NCBI RefSeq assembly: GCF_016917755.1
Contig: NZ_CP070326.1
Location: forward strand, 3,968,001 to 4,032,000
Length of the DNA: 64,000 nt
Source of the DNA: Streptomyces noursei
GTDB taxonomy: Bacteria; Actinomycetota; Actinomycetes; Streptomycetales; Streptomycetaceae
Direction: 5' to 3'
A model generated the notes under the pieces. The model was not told the DNA's origin and did not search any database. It worked only from the letters and a program-made list of their open reading frames with translations. Of this stretch, positions 53,556 through 62,297 are shown one piece after another (the first letter of the stretch is position 1; each line of letters begins with the position of its first letter). The position numbers were made by a program, and so were the translations under genes.

Positions 53556-54251
53556 ATGAGCGACTGGCTGCCTGAGACTCCCCGGAACCTGGCCTTCCCG
53601 ACCACGGCGTATGTGACCCTCGCCGGGGCCGACTGGCTCGCCTCCGCCAGCCCGCACCCGGAGGGGATGCACATGCTGTGGGCGGAGCGGCCCACGGCGC
53701 CGAGCGTGCTGCCGTGCGGGGCGGTCTTCGACGTGATCAACGCCCCGGCGCTCTTCGGCCGGCGCATGGTGGACCGCCTGTGGTCGGCCGGCCCCGGGTC
53801 GGGTCCGGTGGCCACGCACCGGGGCCGGATCCTGCTCTTCGCCTCCCCCGGCACCGCGCAGCGGCTGCCCGCGCTGCTGGCCTGGGAGGAGTGGGGCAGC
53901 GCGGTGCCGCACCTGCTGTGCCACGGCAGCGGGGACGCGGTGACGGTGCCGCCGCTGCACCCCCGTCCCCGTACCGCCCGCACGGGGACGGCGCGGGCCG
54001 CGGGCGCCGGGCGCGGGCGGGCGGTCGGACACCCCGCCGAGGGTGCCGAGCCGGGCGATCCCGCGGCGTCCGCCGGTTCGCGCTGGCTGGTGGCGCCGGA
54101 CGTCCGCGACCCCTGGCTGCCGGGGCCCGACGTGCTGTTGTGGGCCTGTGTGCGGGCCGCCCGCGGCGGGCTCGGCGCGGACCAGGAGACCGCCCGCCCG
54201 CACCAGGAGCCCGCCGTGCACACTGCGGATACCGCGCTGACGGGCGGCTGA
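53556..54251 (+). CDS. Short bifunctional DNA primase/polymerase-like protein
   Basis: 231 residues. The pattern ADWLASASPHPEGMHMLWAE, LPCGAVFDVINAPALFGRRM, GPVATHRGRILLFASPGTA and HGSGDAVTVPP resembles the short actinobacterial prim-pol N-terminal-domain relatives. The usual DxD metal site is not clear, so it may be inactive. No strong ribosome site. It ends 56 bp before tRNA-Lys. Confidence 0.6.
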   Translation: MSDWLPETPRNLAFPTTAYVTLAGADWLASASPHPEGMHMLWAERPTAPSVLPCGAVFDVINAPALFGRRMVDRLWSAGPGSGPVATHRGRILLFASPGTAQRLPALLAWEEWGSAVPHLLCHGSGDAVTVPPLHPRPRTARTGTARAAGAGRGRAVGHPAEGAEPGDPAASAGSRWLVAPDVRDPWLPGPDVLLWACVRAARGGLGADQETARPHQEPAVHTADTALTGG

Positions 54252-54307
54252 GGACCATCGATTTTTGCCCTACCCGGCCAGGATGCTAATGTTTTCCCCG
54301 TCAGCAG

Positions 54308-54381
54308 GCGCCGCTAGCTCAGTTGGTTAGAGCAGCTGACTCTTAATCAGCGGGTCCGGGGTTCGAGTCCCTGGCGGCGCA
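54308..54381 (+). tRNA. tRNA-Lys (anticodon CTT)
   Basis: Acceptor GCGCCGC/GCGGCGC, anticodon stem GCTGA/TCAGC with loop CTCTTAA, T-arm around GGTTCGAGTCC, discriminator A. CCA is not encoded. Confidence 0.96.
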
Positions 54382-54389
54382 CAGACGGT

Positions 54390-54419
54390 CGAAGGCCCCC
54401 ACTCCGGTGGGGGCCTTCG
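54390..54419. terminator. Hairpin after tRNA-Lys
   Basis: CGAAGGCCCCCAC and GTGGGGGCCTTCG, perfect 13-bp arms with a TCCG loop. Confidence 0.85.
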
Positions 54420-54431
54420 GCGTGCCGGGGG

Positions 54432-55679
54432 TCATGCGGTGCTGCGGGTGACCTTGACCGCCCATTCGCCGTCGGTGGTGCGGCCCTCGACCTGGATGCG
54501 CACGCCGTCCTCGGTGTCGTTCATGCCCTCCCCGACGCCGAGCGGGGCGTCGGCGAGCGGCGGGTAGACGGACGAGCCCCGGCAGGCGGAGGTGCCGGGG
54601 TGACCGTCGAGCACCTGGACGGGTCCGGAGCCGGACGCGGTGGTGCTGCGGACGCGGTAGACGAGGACGCCCTCGGTGCACAGGGAACGGTCGTTGCCGC
54701 CCGCGACGCGGGCTTCCATGGCGAGTGCGCTGTCGGGGCCGGTGCGGACCACCAGGAGCCGGGGGCGGTGGCGGTCGTCGGGGTCGTCGGGGGCGGAGAG
54801 CGGGCGCAGCGCGTGCATCCGGGGGTGGTCCAGGCCGACGCAGTCGACCTGGGCGTCGGTGATCCAGCCCAGCCGCCACTTGTGCCAGCCGAAGGGGTCG
54901 GGGGCCAGCCCGAACTGGCTGCCCATGAGGTCCCAGTCGCCGACGTAGGTGTCCCAGTCGCCGTGGCCGTTCTCGGGGCGGTGGTAGAGGTCCGGCAGGT
55001 CGAAGACGTGGCCGGTCTCGTGGGCGAGGACGTTGCGGTCGGGCGGGCTGTGCTCGAAGACGGTGACGAAGCGGCGGAGCTCGACGCCGTCGGCGTGCAT
55101 GGGCTGGTCGAGGTTGACGACCTTGGTGGCGTCGGAGTCGACGCCGGGGGCGCCGGGGTCGGCGGTGAAGTAGACGAGGTCGTAGCGGCTGAAGTCGATG
55201 ACCGGGTCGGCGGCGGCGACCGCGTCGCGGAGGTAGGCGGAGCGGCGGCCGGAGTCCCAGTCGCGTTGTATGCCGTACGAGGTGGAGGGGTGCGGCATGC
55301 GGACCCAGCGGTTGTGGACGTGGGTGCGCAGGCGGAACTTGCCGTACGAGGCGCGGTCGAAGAAGCGGGAGGTGGCGGGGAAGTAGTCGCCGGAGAGCTG
55401 CTGGGGGGAGGTGGTGGGCCTGGCGTCGGGGAAGGACAGGAAGATCATCACCGCTTCGAGATGGCGGTCGGGGCGGGGGTAGGCGCTGTTCCAGCCGTCG
55501 ACGCCTTCGGAGTGGTGGGCTTCGGTGCGTCCCAGGGCGCAGGAGAGGGCGGCTTCGGAGGCGGTGGCCGGGCCGGCGACGATGGAGGTCGCGATGAGCG
55601 CGCTCAAGGAGGTGGCGACGGCTGCGACGCGCCGCATGCGGCGGCGGTCCACCCCGTGGGGTGTCTGTACGCGCGGCAC
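54432..55679 (-). CDS. Secreted M6-type metalloprotease
   Basis: 415 residues from the GTG at 55679 (GGAGG five bases upstream). Signal peptide RRVAAVATSLSALIATSIVA, GPATASEA. The domain shows HLEAVMIFLSFPDARPTT, YFPATSRFFDRASYGKFRL, zinc site LAHETGHVFDLPDLYH (~218) and GDWDLMG, as in immune inhibitor A-like M6 proteases. It would act outside the cell. Convergent with tRNA-Lys. Confidence 0.88.
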   Translation of the reverse strand: MPRVQTPHGVDRRRMRRVAAVATSLSALIATSIVAGPATASEAALSCALGRTEAHHSEGVDGWNSAYPRPDRHLEAVMIFLSFPDARPTTSPQQLSGDYFPATSRFFDRASYGKFRLRTHVHNRWVRMPHPSTSYGIQRDWDSGRRSAYLRDAVAAADPVIDFSRYDLVYFTADPGAPGVDSDATKVVNLDQPMHADGVELRRFVTVFEHSPPDRNVLAHETGHVFDLPDLYHRPENGHGDWDTYVGDWDLMGSQFGLAPDPFGWHKWRLGWITDAQVDCVGLDHPRMHALRPLSAPDDPDDRHRPRLLVVRTGPDSALAMEARVAGGNDRSLCTEGVLVYRVRSTTASGSGPVQVLDGHPGTSACRGSSVYPPLADAPLGVGEGMNDTEDGVRIQVEGRTTDGEWAVKVTRSTA

Positions 55680-55789
55680 GTAGACCTCCAGGGGTGGATT
55701 CGGGACACCCACTTACCCTGTGGTGATTTCATGGTCTTCGTCCTGATATGGCAGCCCGAATGAGTGACCCGCGCACCTCCCCCGCCTCG

Positions 55790-55802
55790 TAACGGAAAGT
55801 CA
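55790..55802. promoter_or_regulatory. Possible BldD box upstream of cdgA
   Basis: TAACGGAAAGTCA has both outer half-sites of the BldD consensus (TNAC-N5-GTNA) but not the preferred central bases. It lies ~185 bp before the gene, within a 307-bp non-coding stretch. BldD is known to repress cdgA in S. coelicolor. Confidence 0.4.
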
Positions 55803-55986
55803 CAAGCGACTAAAGGTGCAATAGGGACGAACAGAGCCGGGCAGAATTGGCTGAACTTCCGTCATGCGTGCGGATGGTCACGGCTTCGTCGCTGGATCGG
55901 CCCTCGTGCCAGCCTCTATGATCGCCACACTTTCCAGCGCGAGGTCCCCCCTCCGTCACGAGACAAGCGCCATGCGGGAGCGAGCA

Positions 55987-57906
55987 GTGAGCGGACACCC
56001 CGACAGCACGGGCCGCACGCCCGGAGCGACACTGCCCTCGGTGACGGAGCGTGATGGTTCAACCAAAGACCCCGATGCCCGGACCGCACCGCCGTGCTCC
56101 CCTGCCGCTTCGGACGGCGCGACCGGACCGCCGTCGTGCGACGCCTCGGCGCGCTGCGACGGCACCGCCGCCTCGCTCGGCGACTACCGCGCCGCCTTCC
56201 ACACCGCGAGCCTGCCGATGGCCGTCCTCAACCGCGACGGACTGGTGCTCGCCGCCAACCCCGCGCTCGGCGAACTGGTGGGCGCCGACCCGGACGAGCT
56301 GATCGCCGCCAACGCCGCCGACCTCACCGACCTGGGCGCCGACCCCAGGGTGTGGGCCGCCTACCGCGAGGTGCTGTGCGGCCGCAGCGAGCGGCTGCGC
56401 TGCACCCGGCGGCTGAAACGGTCCGACGGGGCGTCGGTGTGGGTGGAGGTGACGGTCGAGCCGGTCGCCGAGGGGCAGCCGGGCGGTGCCGAACGGGTGC
56501 TGCTGTCGGCCGCGGACATCAGCGACCGGCACGATCTGCTGGCCCGGGTGCGGCATCTGCAGATGCACGATCCGGTGACCCGACTGCCCAACCGCACGCT
56601 GTTCTTCGAGCGGCTCACCGCGGCACTGGAGGCGGCCTCCTTCGAGCGGTCGGGAACCGGCCGGATCGGGCTGTGCTACCTGGACCTGGACGGCTTCAAG
56701 GCGGTCAACGACACCCTGGGGCACCGGGTCGGCGACCGGCTGCTGAGCGCCGTGGCGCAGCGGCTGACCCGCTGTGCGGAGAGCGCAGCGGAGCGCGGGC
56801 CGGGCCGCGGCGGGCATCTGGTGGCGCGGCTGGGCGGCGACGAGTTCGCGCTGCTGGTCGAGAACTCCACCGGCACCGACCAACTGGCGGAGCTGGCGCA
56901 GTCGCTGCTGGACGCGCTCCAGCAGCCGTTCGACCTGGCCGGGCAGCGGCTGTCGGTGTCGGCGAGCATCGGCGTCGTGGAGCGGGCCGCCGGCGGAACC
57001 ACCGCGACCGGGCTGATGCAGGCCGCGGACACCACGCTGTACTGGGCCAAGGAGGACGGCAAGGCCCGTTGGACGCTCTTCGACCCGGAGCGCAACGCCC
57101 ACCGGATGACCCGGCAGGCGCTGTCCAGCACGCTGCGGCCGGCGGTGGACCGGGGGGAGTTCACCCTGGAGTACCAGCCGCTGGTCGGGCTGGGCGACGG
57201 CCGGGCGCAGGGGGTGGAGGCGCTGGTGCGGTGGCGGCACCCGCAGTTCGGGGTGCTGGCGCCGAATCGGTTCATCGCGCTGGCCGAGGAGAACGGCGCG
57301 ATCGTGGAACTGGGCCGCTGGGTGCTGGAGCGGGCCTGCTATCAGGCGCGGGCCTGGCAGCTGGCGCACCCCGGGGGGCAGCCGCTGTTCGTCAGCGTGA
57401 ATGTGGCCGTGCGTCAGGTGTGGGACTCCGACCTGGTCGCGGACGTCGCCGGGATCCTGGCGGAGACCGGGCTGCCGCCGCGGCTGCTCCAGCTTGAGCT
57501 GACCGAGTCGGCGGTGATGGGCTCGGCCGGCCGGCCGCTGCAGGCGCTGCAGGCGCTCAGCGACATGGGCGTGCGGATCGCCATCGACGACTTCGGCACC
57601 GGCTACTCCAACCTCGCCTACCTCAGCCGGCTGCCGGTGTCGGTGCTGAAGCTGGACGGGTCGTTCGTGCACGGCTTCCGCTCGCAGGAGCACCCCAATC
57701 CGGCGGACGAGATGATCGTGGAGGCACTGGTCGCGCTCGCGCACCGGCTCGGGCTCACGGTGACCGCGGAGTGCGTGGAGAGCGCCGAGCAGGCCGAGCG
57801 GCTCCGCCGGATCGGCTGCGACACCGGCCAGGGCTGGCTCTACTCCCGGCCGGTGGCCCCGGACCGGGTGGAGGCGCTGTTGGACGCGGGGCGCGCCTGC
57901 GGCTGA
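55987..57906 (+). CDS. cdgA: PAS-GGDEF-EAL c-di-GMP enzyme
   Basis: 639 residues from the GTG at 55987 (GGGAG upstream); an ATG five codons earlier is possible. A PAS domain (~60-185: FHTASLPMAVLNRDGLVLAA, GASVWVEVTVEPV) is followed by GGDEF (VTRLPNRTLFF, YLDLDGFKAVNDTLGH, RLGGDEFALL at ~280) and EAL (GVEALVRWRHP at ~411, SVNVAVRQVWD, LELTESAVM, IDDFGTGYSNLAYLSRL). Both catalytic signatures are intact, so it could make and degrade c-di-GMP. No membrane segment. Domain order and place fit CdgA (SCO2817), as I recall it. Confidence 0.88.
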   Translation: MSGHPDSTGRTPGATLPSVTERDGSTKDPDARTAPPCSPAASDGATGPPSCDASARCDGTAASLGDYRAAFHTASLPMAVLNRDGLVLAANPALGELVGADPDELIAANAADLTDLGADPRVWAAYREVLCGRSERLRCTRRLKRSDGASVWVEVTVEPVAEGQPGGAERVLLSAADISDRHDLLARVRHLQMHDPVTRLPNRTLFFERLTAALEAASFERSGTGRIGLCYLDLDGFKAVNDTLGHRVGDRLLSAVAQRLTRCAESAAERGPGRGGHLVARLGGDEFALLVENSTGTDQLAELAQSLLDALQQPFDLAGQRLSVSASIGVVERAAGGTTATGLMQAADTTLYWAKEDGKARWTLFDPERNAHRMTRQALSSTLRPAVDRGEFTLEYQPLVGLGDGRAQGVEALVRWRHPQFGVLAPNRFIALAEENGAIVELGRWVLERACYQARAWQLAHPGGQPLFVSVNVAVRQVWDSDLVADVAGILAETGLPPRLLQLELTESAVMGSAGRPLQALQALSDMGVRIAIDDFGTGYSNLAYLSRLPVSVLKLDGSFVHGFRSQEHPNPADEMIVEALVALAHRLGLTVTAECVESAEQAERLRRIGCDTGQGWLYSRPVAPDRVEALLDAGRACG

Positions 57907-57924
57907 GCCGCGCCCCGCGCCCGG

Positions 57925-59055
57925 TCAGCCCCGCGGGAAGTCGTAGGCGTCCGCGATCAGGTCGTAGGAGCGGCGGCGGACCTCGCCGGTGTGGGCGTTG
58001 GCGGTGATCATCAACTCGTCGGCGCCGGTGCGCTTGGCGAGGTCGTCGAGACCCTGGCGGACGGCGTCCGGGGTGCCGTGGACGACGTTGCCGAGCCAGC
58101 TGTCGACGAAGTTCTGCTCGGCCTCGGTGAAGCGGTGGGCGGCGGCCTCCTCGGGCGTGGGGACCAGGCCGGGGCGGCCGGTGCGCAGCCGGATCATGGC
58201 GAGCGCGCCGGTGCGGACCTGACGGAGCGCCTCCTGTTCGTCCTCGGCGGCCAGCGCGGAGACGCCGATCAGGGCGTAGGGCTCGGCGAGCGTCTCGGAG
58301 GGGCGGAACGAGGCGCGGTAGAGGTCGAGTGCGGGGAGGGTGTTGGCCGCGGAGAAGTGGTGGGCGAAGGCGAACGGCAGGCCGAGCGTGCCGGCCAGGC
58401 GGGCGCTGAAGCCGGAGGAGCCGAGCAGCCACAGCGGCGGGCGGTGCGGGGACTGGACGCCGCCGGGGGCGGTGGCCTGGACGGGGCCGGGGACGGCGTG
58501 GATCCGGGAGTAGGGGTGGCCGTCGGGGAAGGAGTCGTCGAGGAAGCGGGTCAACTCGGCGAGCTGCTGCGGGAAATCGTCGGCCCCCTCGTGCAGGCGG
58601 TCGGTGCGGCGGAGCGCGGCGGCGGTGGCGCCGTCGGTGCCGGGGGCGCGGCCCAGTCCCAGGTCGACGCGGCCGGGGGCCATCGCCTCCAGGGTGCCGA
58701 ACTGTTCGGCGATCACCAGCGGGGCGTGGTTGGGGAGCATCACGCCGCCGGAGCCGAGCCGGATGCGGTCGGTGTGCGCGGCGAGATGGGCCAGGAGCAC
58801 CGCCGGCGAGGAGGAGGCGACGCCGGGCATGGAGTGGTGCTCGGCGACCCAGTAGCGGTGGAAGCCGCGGCGCTCGGCGGTGCGGGCCAGGTCGACGGCG
58901 GTGCGTACCGCCGCGCCGGCGGTGCTGCCGGCGCCGACCGTCACCAGGTCGAGCACGGACAGGGGGACGGGTGCGGTGCCCAGGGCGGTGCCGGGTATCC
59001 CGTCGCCCCCGGGCCGGTCGTCGGTGCTCGGGGTCTGCTGGTCTTCGCCGCTCAC
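57925..59055 (-). CDS. LLM-class flavin-dependent oxidoreductase
   Basis: 376 residues. Bacterial-luciferase-like TIM barrel: FHRYWVAEHHSMPGVASSSP, RIRLGSGGVMLPNHAPLVIA, RVDLGLGRAPGTD and PLWLLGSSGFSARLAGTLGL. GTG start at 59055 with GGAGGA nine bases upstream. Probably an F420- or FMN-dependent monooxygenase; substrate unknown. First of a group of catabolic-looking genes. Confidence 0.9.
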   Translation of the reverse strand: MSGEDQQTPSTDDRPGGDGIPGTALGTAPVPLSVLDLVTVGAGSTAGAAVRTAVDLARTAERRGFHRYWVAEHHSMPGVASSSPAVLLAHLAAHTDRIRLGSGGVMLPNHAPLVIAEQFGTLEAMAPGRVDLGLGRAPGTDGATAAALRRTDRLHEGADDFPQQLAELTRFLDDSFPDGHPYSRIHAVPGPVQATAPGGVQSPHRPPLWLLGSSGFSARLAGTLGLPFAFAHHFSAANTLPALDLYRASFRPSETLAEPYALIGVSALAAEDEQEALRQVRTGALAMIRLRTGRPGLVPTPEEAAAHRFTEAEQNFVDSWLGNVVHGTPDAVRQGLDDLAKRTGADELMITANAHTGEVRRRSYDLIADAYDFPRG

Positions 59056-59195
59056 GGTGCGGGTCCTCCTCGCGTCGCGCGTGGTGACGTCGTCGGGGGT
59101 TCCGACGCCGGTGGTCTGCGAGCAGGACAACCGGAGCAATGCTCCGGTTATTCCCGGGCGGGGACGGGGATTCCGTGCGGGCGGGGCGGCGGGAC

Positions 59196-59921
59196 CTACG
59201 CGCCCACCGCGCGGGAGAAGAGGGCGCCCAGCTCCGGGCGGGCGAGCGGGCGGTCGAGCAGCCTCAGCCCCTCCCAGACCGTCACCTGATTGGCGGTGAG
59301 GACCGGTTTGCCGAGCGCCGCTTCGAGGGCGGGCAGGTGGGCGGCGGTGTGCAGGGCGGTGTCCGGCAGCAGCACGGCCTCGGCGTCCGGGTGGTCGCCG
59401 GCGCGGGCCAGGGCCAGCACCTCCTCGCGGCCCCAGGTGCCGACCTCGGCGGCGGTGATGATGCCGCTGCCGCGGGTGGCGACGACCTCGGCGCCGGCGG
59501 CCTTGAGGAACGCGTGGAAGTACGCGGCGACGTCGGCGGGGTAGGTGGCGGCGATCGCGACCCGGTGGACACCGAGCGCCTGGACGGCGTGCGCGAAGGC
59601 GAAGGAGGTGCTGGAGGCGGGCAGCCCGGCGGTGGCCGACAGCTCCCGCACCTGCTGCTGGGCGCCGTCCCAGCCGAAGACGAAGCTGGCGCTGGTACAG
59701 GCCCAGACGACGACGTCGGCGCCGCGGTCCCGCAGCGCGCCGACGCCGGCCGCGAGCCGGGCCGCGGAGCCCATCTCCAGCAGGGCGTCGACGCGGTGGG
59801 CGTCCTCGCCGATGTCGGTGTGGACGAGCGGCAGTCGGACCGCGCCGCCCAGGAGGGCCTCCAGGCGGGGGTAGTCGTCCTCGGCGGAGTGGCCGGGGTA
59901 GAGGAAGCCGACCGATGCCAT
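59196..59921 (-). CDS. Asp/Glu racemase superfamily protein, one catalytic Cys
   Basis: 241 residues; maleate isomerase/arylmalonate decarboxylase group. First catalytic Cys75 in VVWACTSASF is present. At the second Cys position it has AVLLPDTALHT, with Asp187 in place of Cys. The loop TANQVTVWEGLRL is conserved. AAGGAGA lies six bases before the ATG. One Cys rules out the usual two-base racemisation; decarboxylation or isomerisation by another mechanism is possible. It is adjacent to a paralogue. Confidence 0.83.
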   Translation of the reverse strand: MASVGFLYPGHSAEDDYPRLEALLGGAVRLPLVHTDIGEDAHRVDALLEMGSAARLAAGVGALRDRGADVVVWACTSASFVFGWDGAQQQVRELSATAGLPASSTSFAFAHAVQALGVHRVAIAATYPADVAAYFHAFLKAAGAEVVATRGSGIITAAEVGTWGREEVLALARAGDHPDAEAVLLPDTALHTAAHLPALEAALGKPVLTANQVTVWEGLRLLDRPLARPELGALFSRAVGA

Positions 59922-60075
59922 GCAGTTCTCCTTCTCTGTTGACCGGGCTTCTCGGAGCGCCGCAGAGTCCCCGCGTCCCACAGGGGATCGGTCCGGGCTG
60001 GACCGCAACCCTCAGGGTTGGAAGCCCCCTCCCTGAGGAGGGAGCGGAGTCACGCGGTTCTCCCTTGCGGATGAA

Positions 60076-60975
60076 CTAGGGCCCGAGTTCATCGGGCAAG
60101 AAGGGCGGCGGATCGCCGCCGTCCACCACCTCCCCTTCGGGCGGTGCAGTGGTGCCGGCGAAGGCGGCCTCGGGCGTAGCCTGCGGCCCGCCTTCCGGTA
60201 CGCCGGCAGACGGACAGGTCATGGCGGCCGGGCCGCTGCGCGCCACCGGGTCGAGCAGCGCCTGGTACGGACCGACGGCCTGCACGCCGATGGCGCGCAA
60301 CGCGGCCCACATCGTCACCTGATTGGCGGAGAGCACGGGCATCCGCAGCTCCGCCTCCAGTTGGGGGATGACGTCGTAGGTGGGGAGGTTGGTGCAGCTG
60401 ATGAAGAGGGCGTCGGCGGCACCGACGACGGCCGCGCGGGCCATGTCGACGACGTCGCGGTAGGGGACCTTCCAGATGTGCCGGGTGAGTCCAAGGTAGG
60501 CGCGGCCGGTGACGGTGATGCCGGCCTCGCCCAGGTACTCCTCCAGGGAATCGGTGACCGATTTGGTGTACGGGGTGACGACGGCGATGCGTCGCGCCCC
60601 GATCTCCTGGAGCGCCGCGAGCGCGGCGCCCGAGGTGGTGAGGGCGGGTACCTCCCCCGCCTGGGCCATGGCCGCGCACATCGCGCGTTCGCCGGCCATG
60701 CCGCCGACGAAGCTGCCGGACGTACAGGCATAGGCGATGACCTGCGGCGATACCGCGCACAGCGCCTGGACGGCGGCGTCCAGGGTCTCGTGCTCGCTGA
60801 CCAGACGGGCCAGGTCGAGGCTGACCTCGACGGGTACGAAGGGAGTTCGGGTCAGGTGGAGGGACACGTCGTCGGGGACCCAGCGCCACAGCTCGCGGTC
60901 GAGCGCGAAGTCGAAGGGCGCGACGACGCCCACACCGAGCTGGGGCTGTGGGCCACCCAGGAAAGAGACGTCCAT
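60076..60975 (-). CDS. Asp/Glu racemase superfamily protein, maleate isomerase-like, two Cys
   Basis: 299 residues. Cys84 (AYACTSGSF) and Cys194 (FISCTNLPTY) form the two-Cys pair of maleate cis-trans isomerases and Asp/Glu racemases; SANQVTMWAALRA is conserved. The last ~55 residues are an acidic/Pro-rich extension. ATG at 60975 with AGGGG upstream. Probably isomerises or racemises a dicarboxylate. Same strand as its one-Cys paralogue, and divergent from the dehydrogenase. Confidence 0.85.
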   Translation of the reverse strand: MDVSFLGGPQPQLGVGVVAPFDFALDRELWRWVPDDVSLHLTRTPFVPVEVSLDLARLVSEHETLDAAVQALCAVSPQVIAYACTSGSFVGGMAGERAMCAAMAQAGEVPALTTSGAALAALQEIGARRIAVVTPYTKSVTDSLEEYLGEAGITVTGRAYLGLTRHIWKVPYRDVVDMARAAVVGAADALFISCTNLPTYDVIPQLEAELRMPVLSANQVTMWAALRAIGVQAVGPYQALLDPVARSGPAAMTCPSAGVPEGGPQATPEAAFAGTTAPPEGEVVDGGDPPPFLPDELGP

Positions 60976-61072
60976 GAAGGCCCCTAGAGGCACGAAGGGC
61001 TGGAATGGCAGGGCCAGTGGCCGGGAGAGGTGGTGCAGCCGGACAAGCCGGGACGTCGGGACAGAGCCGTTG

Positions 61073-61101
61073 TTGACACGGTAGATACGACTTCTTAGCG
61101 T
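61073..61101 (+). promoter_or_regulatory. Sigma-70-type promoter for the 2-hydroxyacid dehydrogenase
   Basis: TTGACA (61073-61078), a 17-bp spacer and TAGCGT (61096-61101), a good HrdB-type match, aimed at the gene starting at 61184. It lies in the divergent region, so it may be co-regulated with the racemase-like genes. Confidence 0.6.
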
Positions 61102-61183
61102 GGTCAATCCTCGCATCTCAGGCATCTGTCGGCGCCCTGTTCCGTGATACGGGGCACTCGTTTCAGAACGGTTTCTCTGGCCT

Positions 61184-62212
61184 ATGTCCGATCGCACCGG
61201 AAACACCGGAAGCACCGACGACACCGGAAGCACTGGCAGCACCGTCAGCCCCGTCAGCACCGTTCTCGTGCTGGGTTCCGATCCGCTCCCGCGGCTGGAC
61301 CGGCTCACCGGCCGGGCCGAGGTGGTCTTCGCCGACGAGAAGATGCTGGCCGACCTACTCCCCACCGCCGATGTGCTGTTGGCCTGGGACTTCACCTCCG
61401 ACGCGATCCGGGAGAGCTGGCCCGGGCGCGGCCCGCGGCCCCGCTGGGTGCACACCGCGAGCGCCGGCGTGGACCGGCTGCTGTGCCCGGCGCTGATCGC
61501 CGACGACACCGTGGTCACCAACGCCCGCGGGGTCTTCGAGCAGCCGATCGCCGAGTACGTCGCCGGACTGGTGATCGCCATGGCCAAGGACTTCTACGGA
61601 AGTTGGGAGCTCCAGCGGCAGCGGCGTTGGCAGCACCGGGAGACGCTGCGGCTGGCCGGGACCCGCGCGGTGGTGGTGGGCGCGGGGCCGATCGGCCGGG
61701 CCGTCGGAGGCACCCTGCTGGCACTGGGTGTCGAGGTCGATCTGGTCGGCCGTCGGGAGCGGGACGGCGATCCGGAATTCGGCCGGGTGCACGCCGCCGG
61801 GGCCCTGAACGGGCTGTTGCCGCATGCCGATTGGGTGGTCTGCGCGGCGCCCCTGACGGAGGAGACCCGGGGGATGTTCGGGGCGGCGGCGTTCGCGCTG
61901 ATGCCGCGCCGGGCCCGCTTCATCAACGTCGCGCGGGGGCCGCTGGTGGACGAGGAGGCGCTGGTCGCGGCGTTGCGGGAGTGGCGGATCGCGGCGGCGG
62001 CGCTGGACGTCTTCGCGCACGAGCCGCTGGGCGCGGACAGCCCGCTGTGGGACGTGCCGCACCTGATCGTCTCGCCGCACATGAGCGGCGACACCCTGGG
62101 CTGGCGGGACGTGCTCGCCGCGCAGTTCCAGGACAACTTCGACCGGTGGGCGGCCGGGGAACCGCTGCTCAACGTGGTCGACAAACGCCTCGGATACGTA
62201 CCGGTGCAGTGA
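61184..62212 (+). CDS. D-2-hydroxyacid dehydrogenase
   Basis: 342 residues. Rossmann loop AVVVGAGPIGRAVGG, RWVHTASAGVDRLL, RFINVARGPLVDEEALVAAL (catalytic Arg region), and ALDVFAHEPLGADSPLW then VSPHMSGDT with catalytic His. NAD(P)-dependent oxidation or reduction of a 2-hydroxy acid. The first ~25 residues are a Thr/Gly/Ser repeat (GNTGSTDDTGSTGST) with no counterpart in typical enzymes; a later start could be the real one. Confidence 0.88.
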   Translation: MSDRTGNTGSTDDTGSTGSTVSPVSTVLVLGSDPLPRLDRLTGRAEVVFADEKMLADLLPTADVLLAWDFTSDAIRESWPGRGPRPRWVHTASAGVDRLLCPALIADDTVVTNARGVFEQPIAEYVAGLVIAMAKDFYGSWELQRQRRWQHRETLRLAGTRAVVVGAGPIGRAVGGTLLALGVEVDLVGRRERDGDPEFGRVHAAGALNGLLPHADWVVCAAPLTEETRGMFGAAAFALMPRRARFINVARGPLVDEEALVAALREWRIAAAALDVFAHEPLGADSPLWDVPHLIVSPHMSGDTLGWRDVLAAQFQDNFDRWAAGEPLLNVVDKRLGYVPVQ

Positions 62213-62297
62213 CCGGCGCGGGCCGTCCGGGTCCGGCCCGCGGCGGTCCGTGCCCCGCCCGCCGTCCCGCCCGGGGCGGCCGACGCTCGGAGGACGC

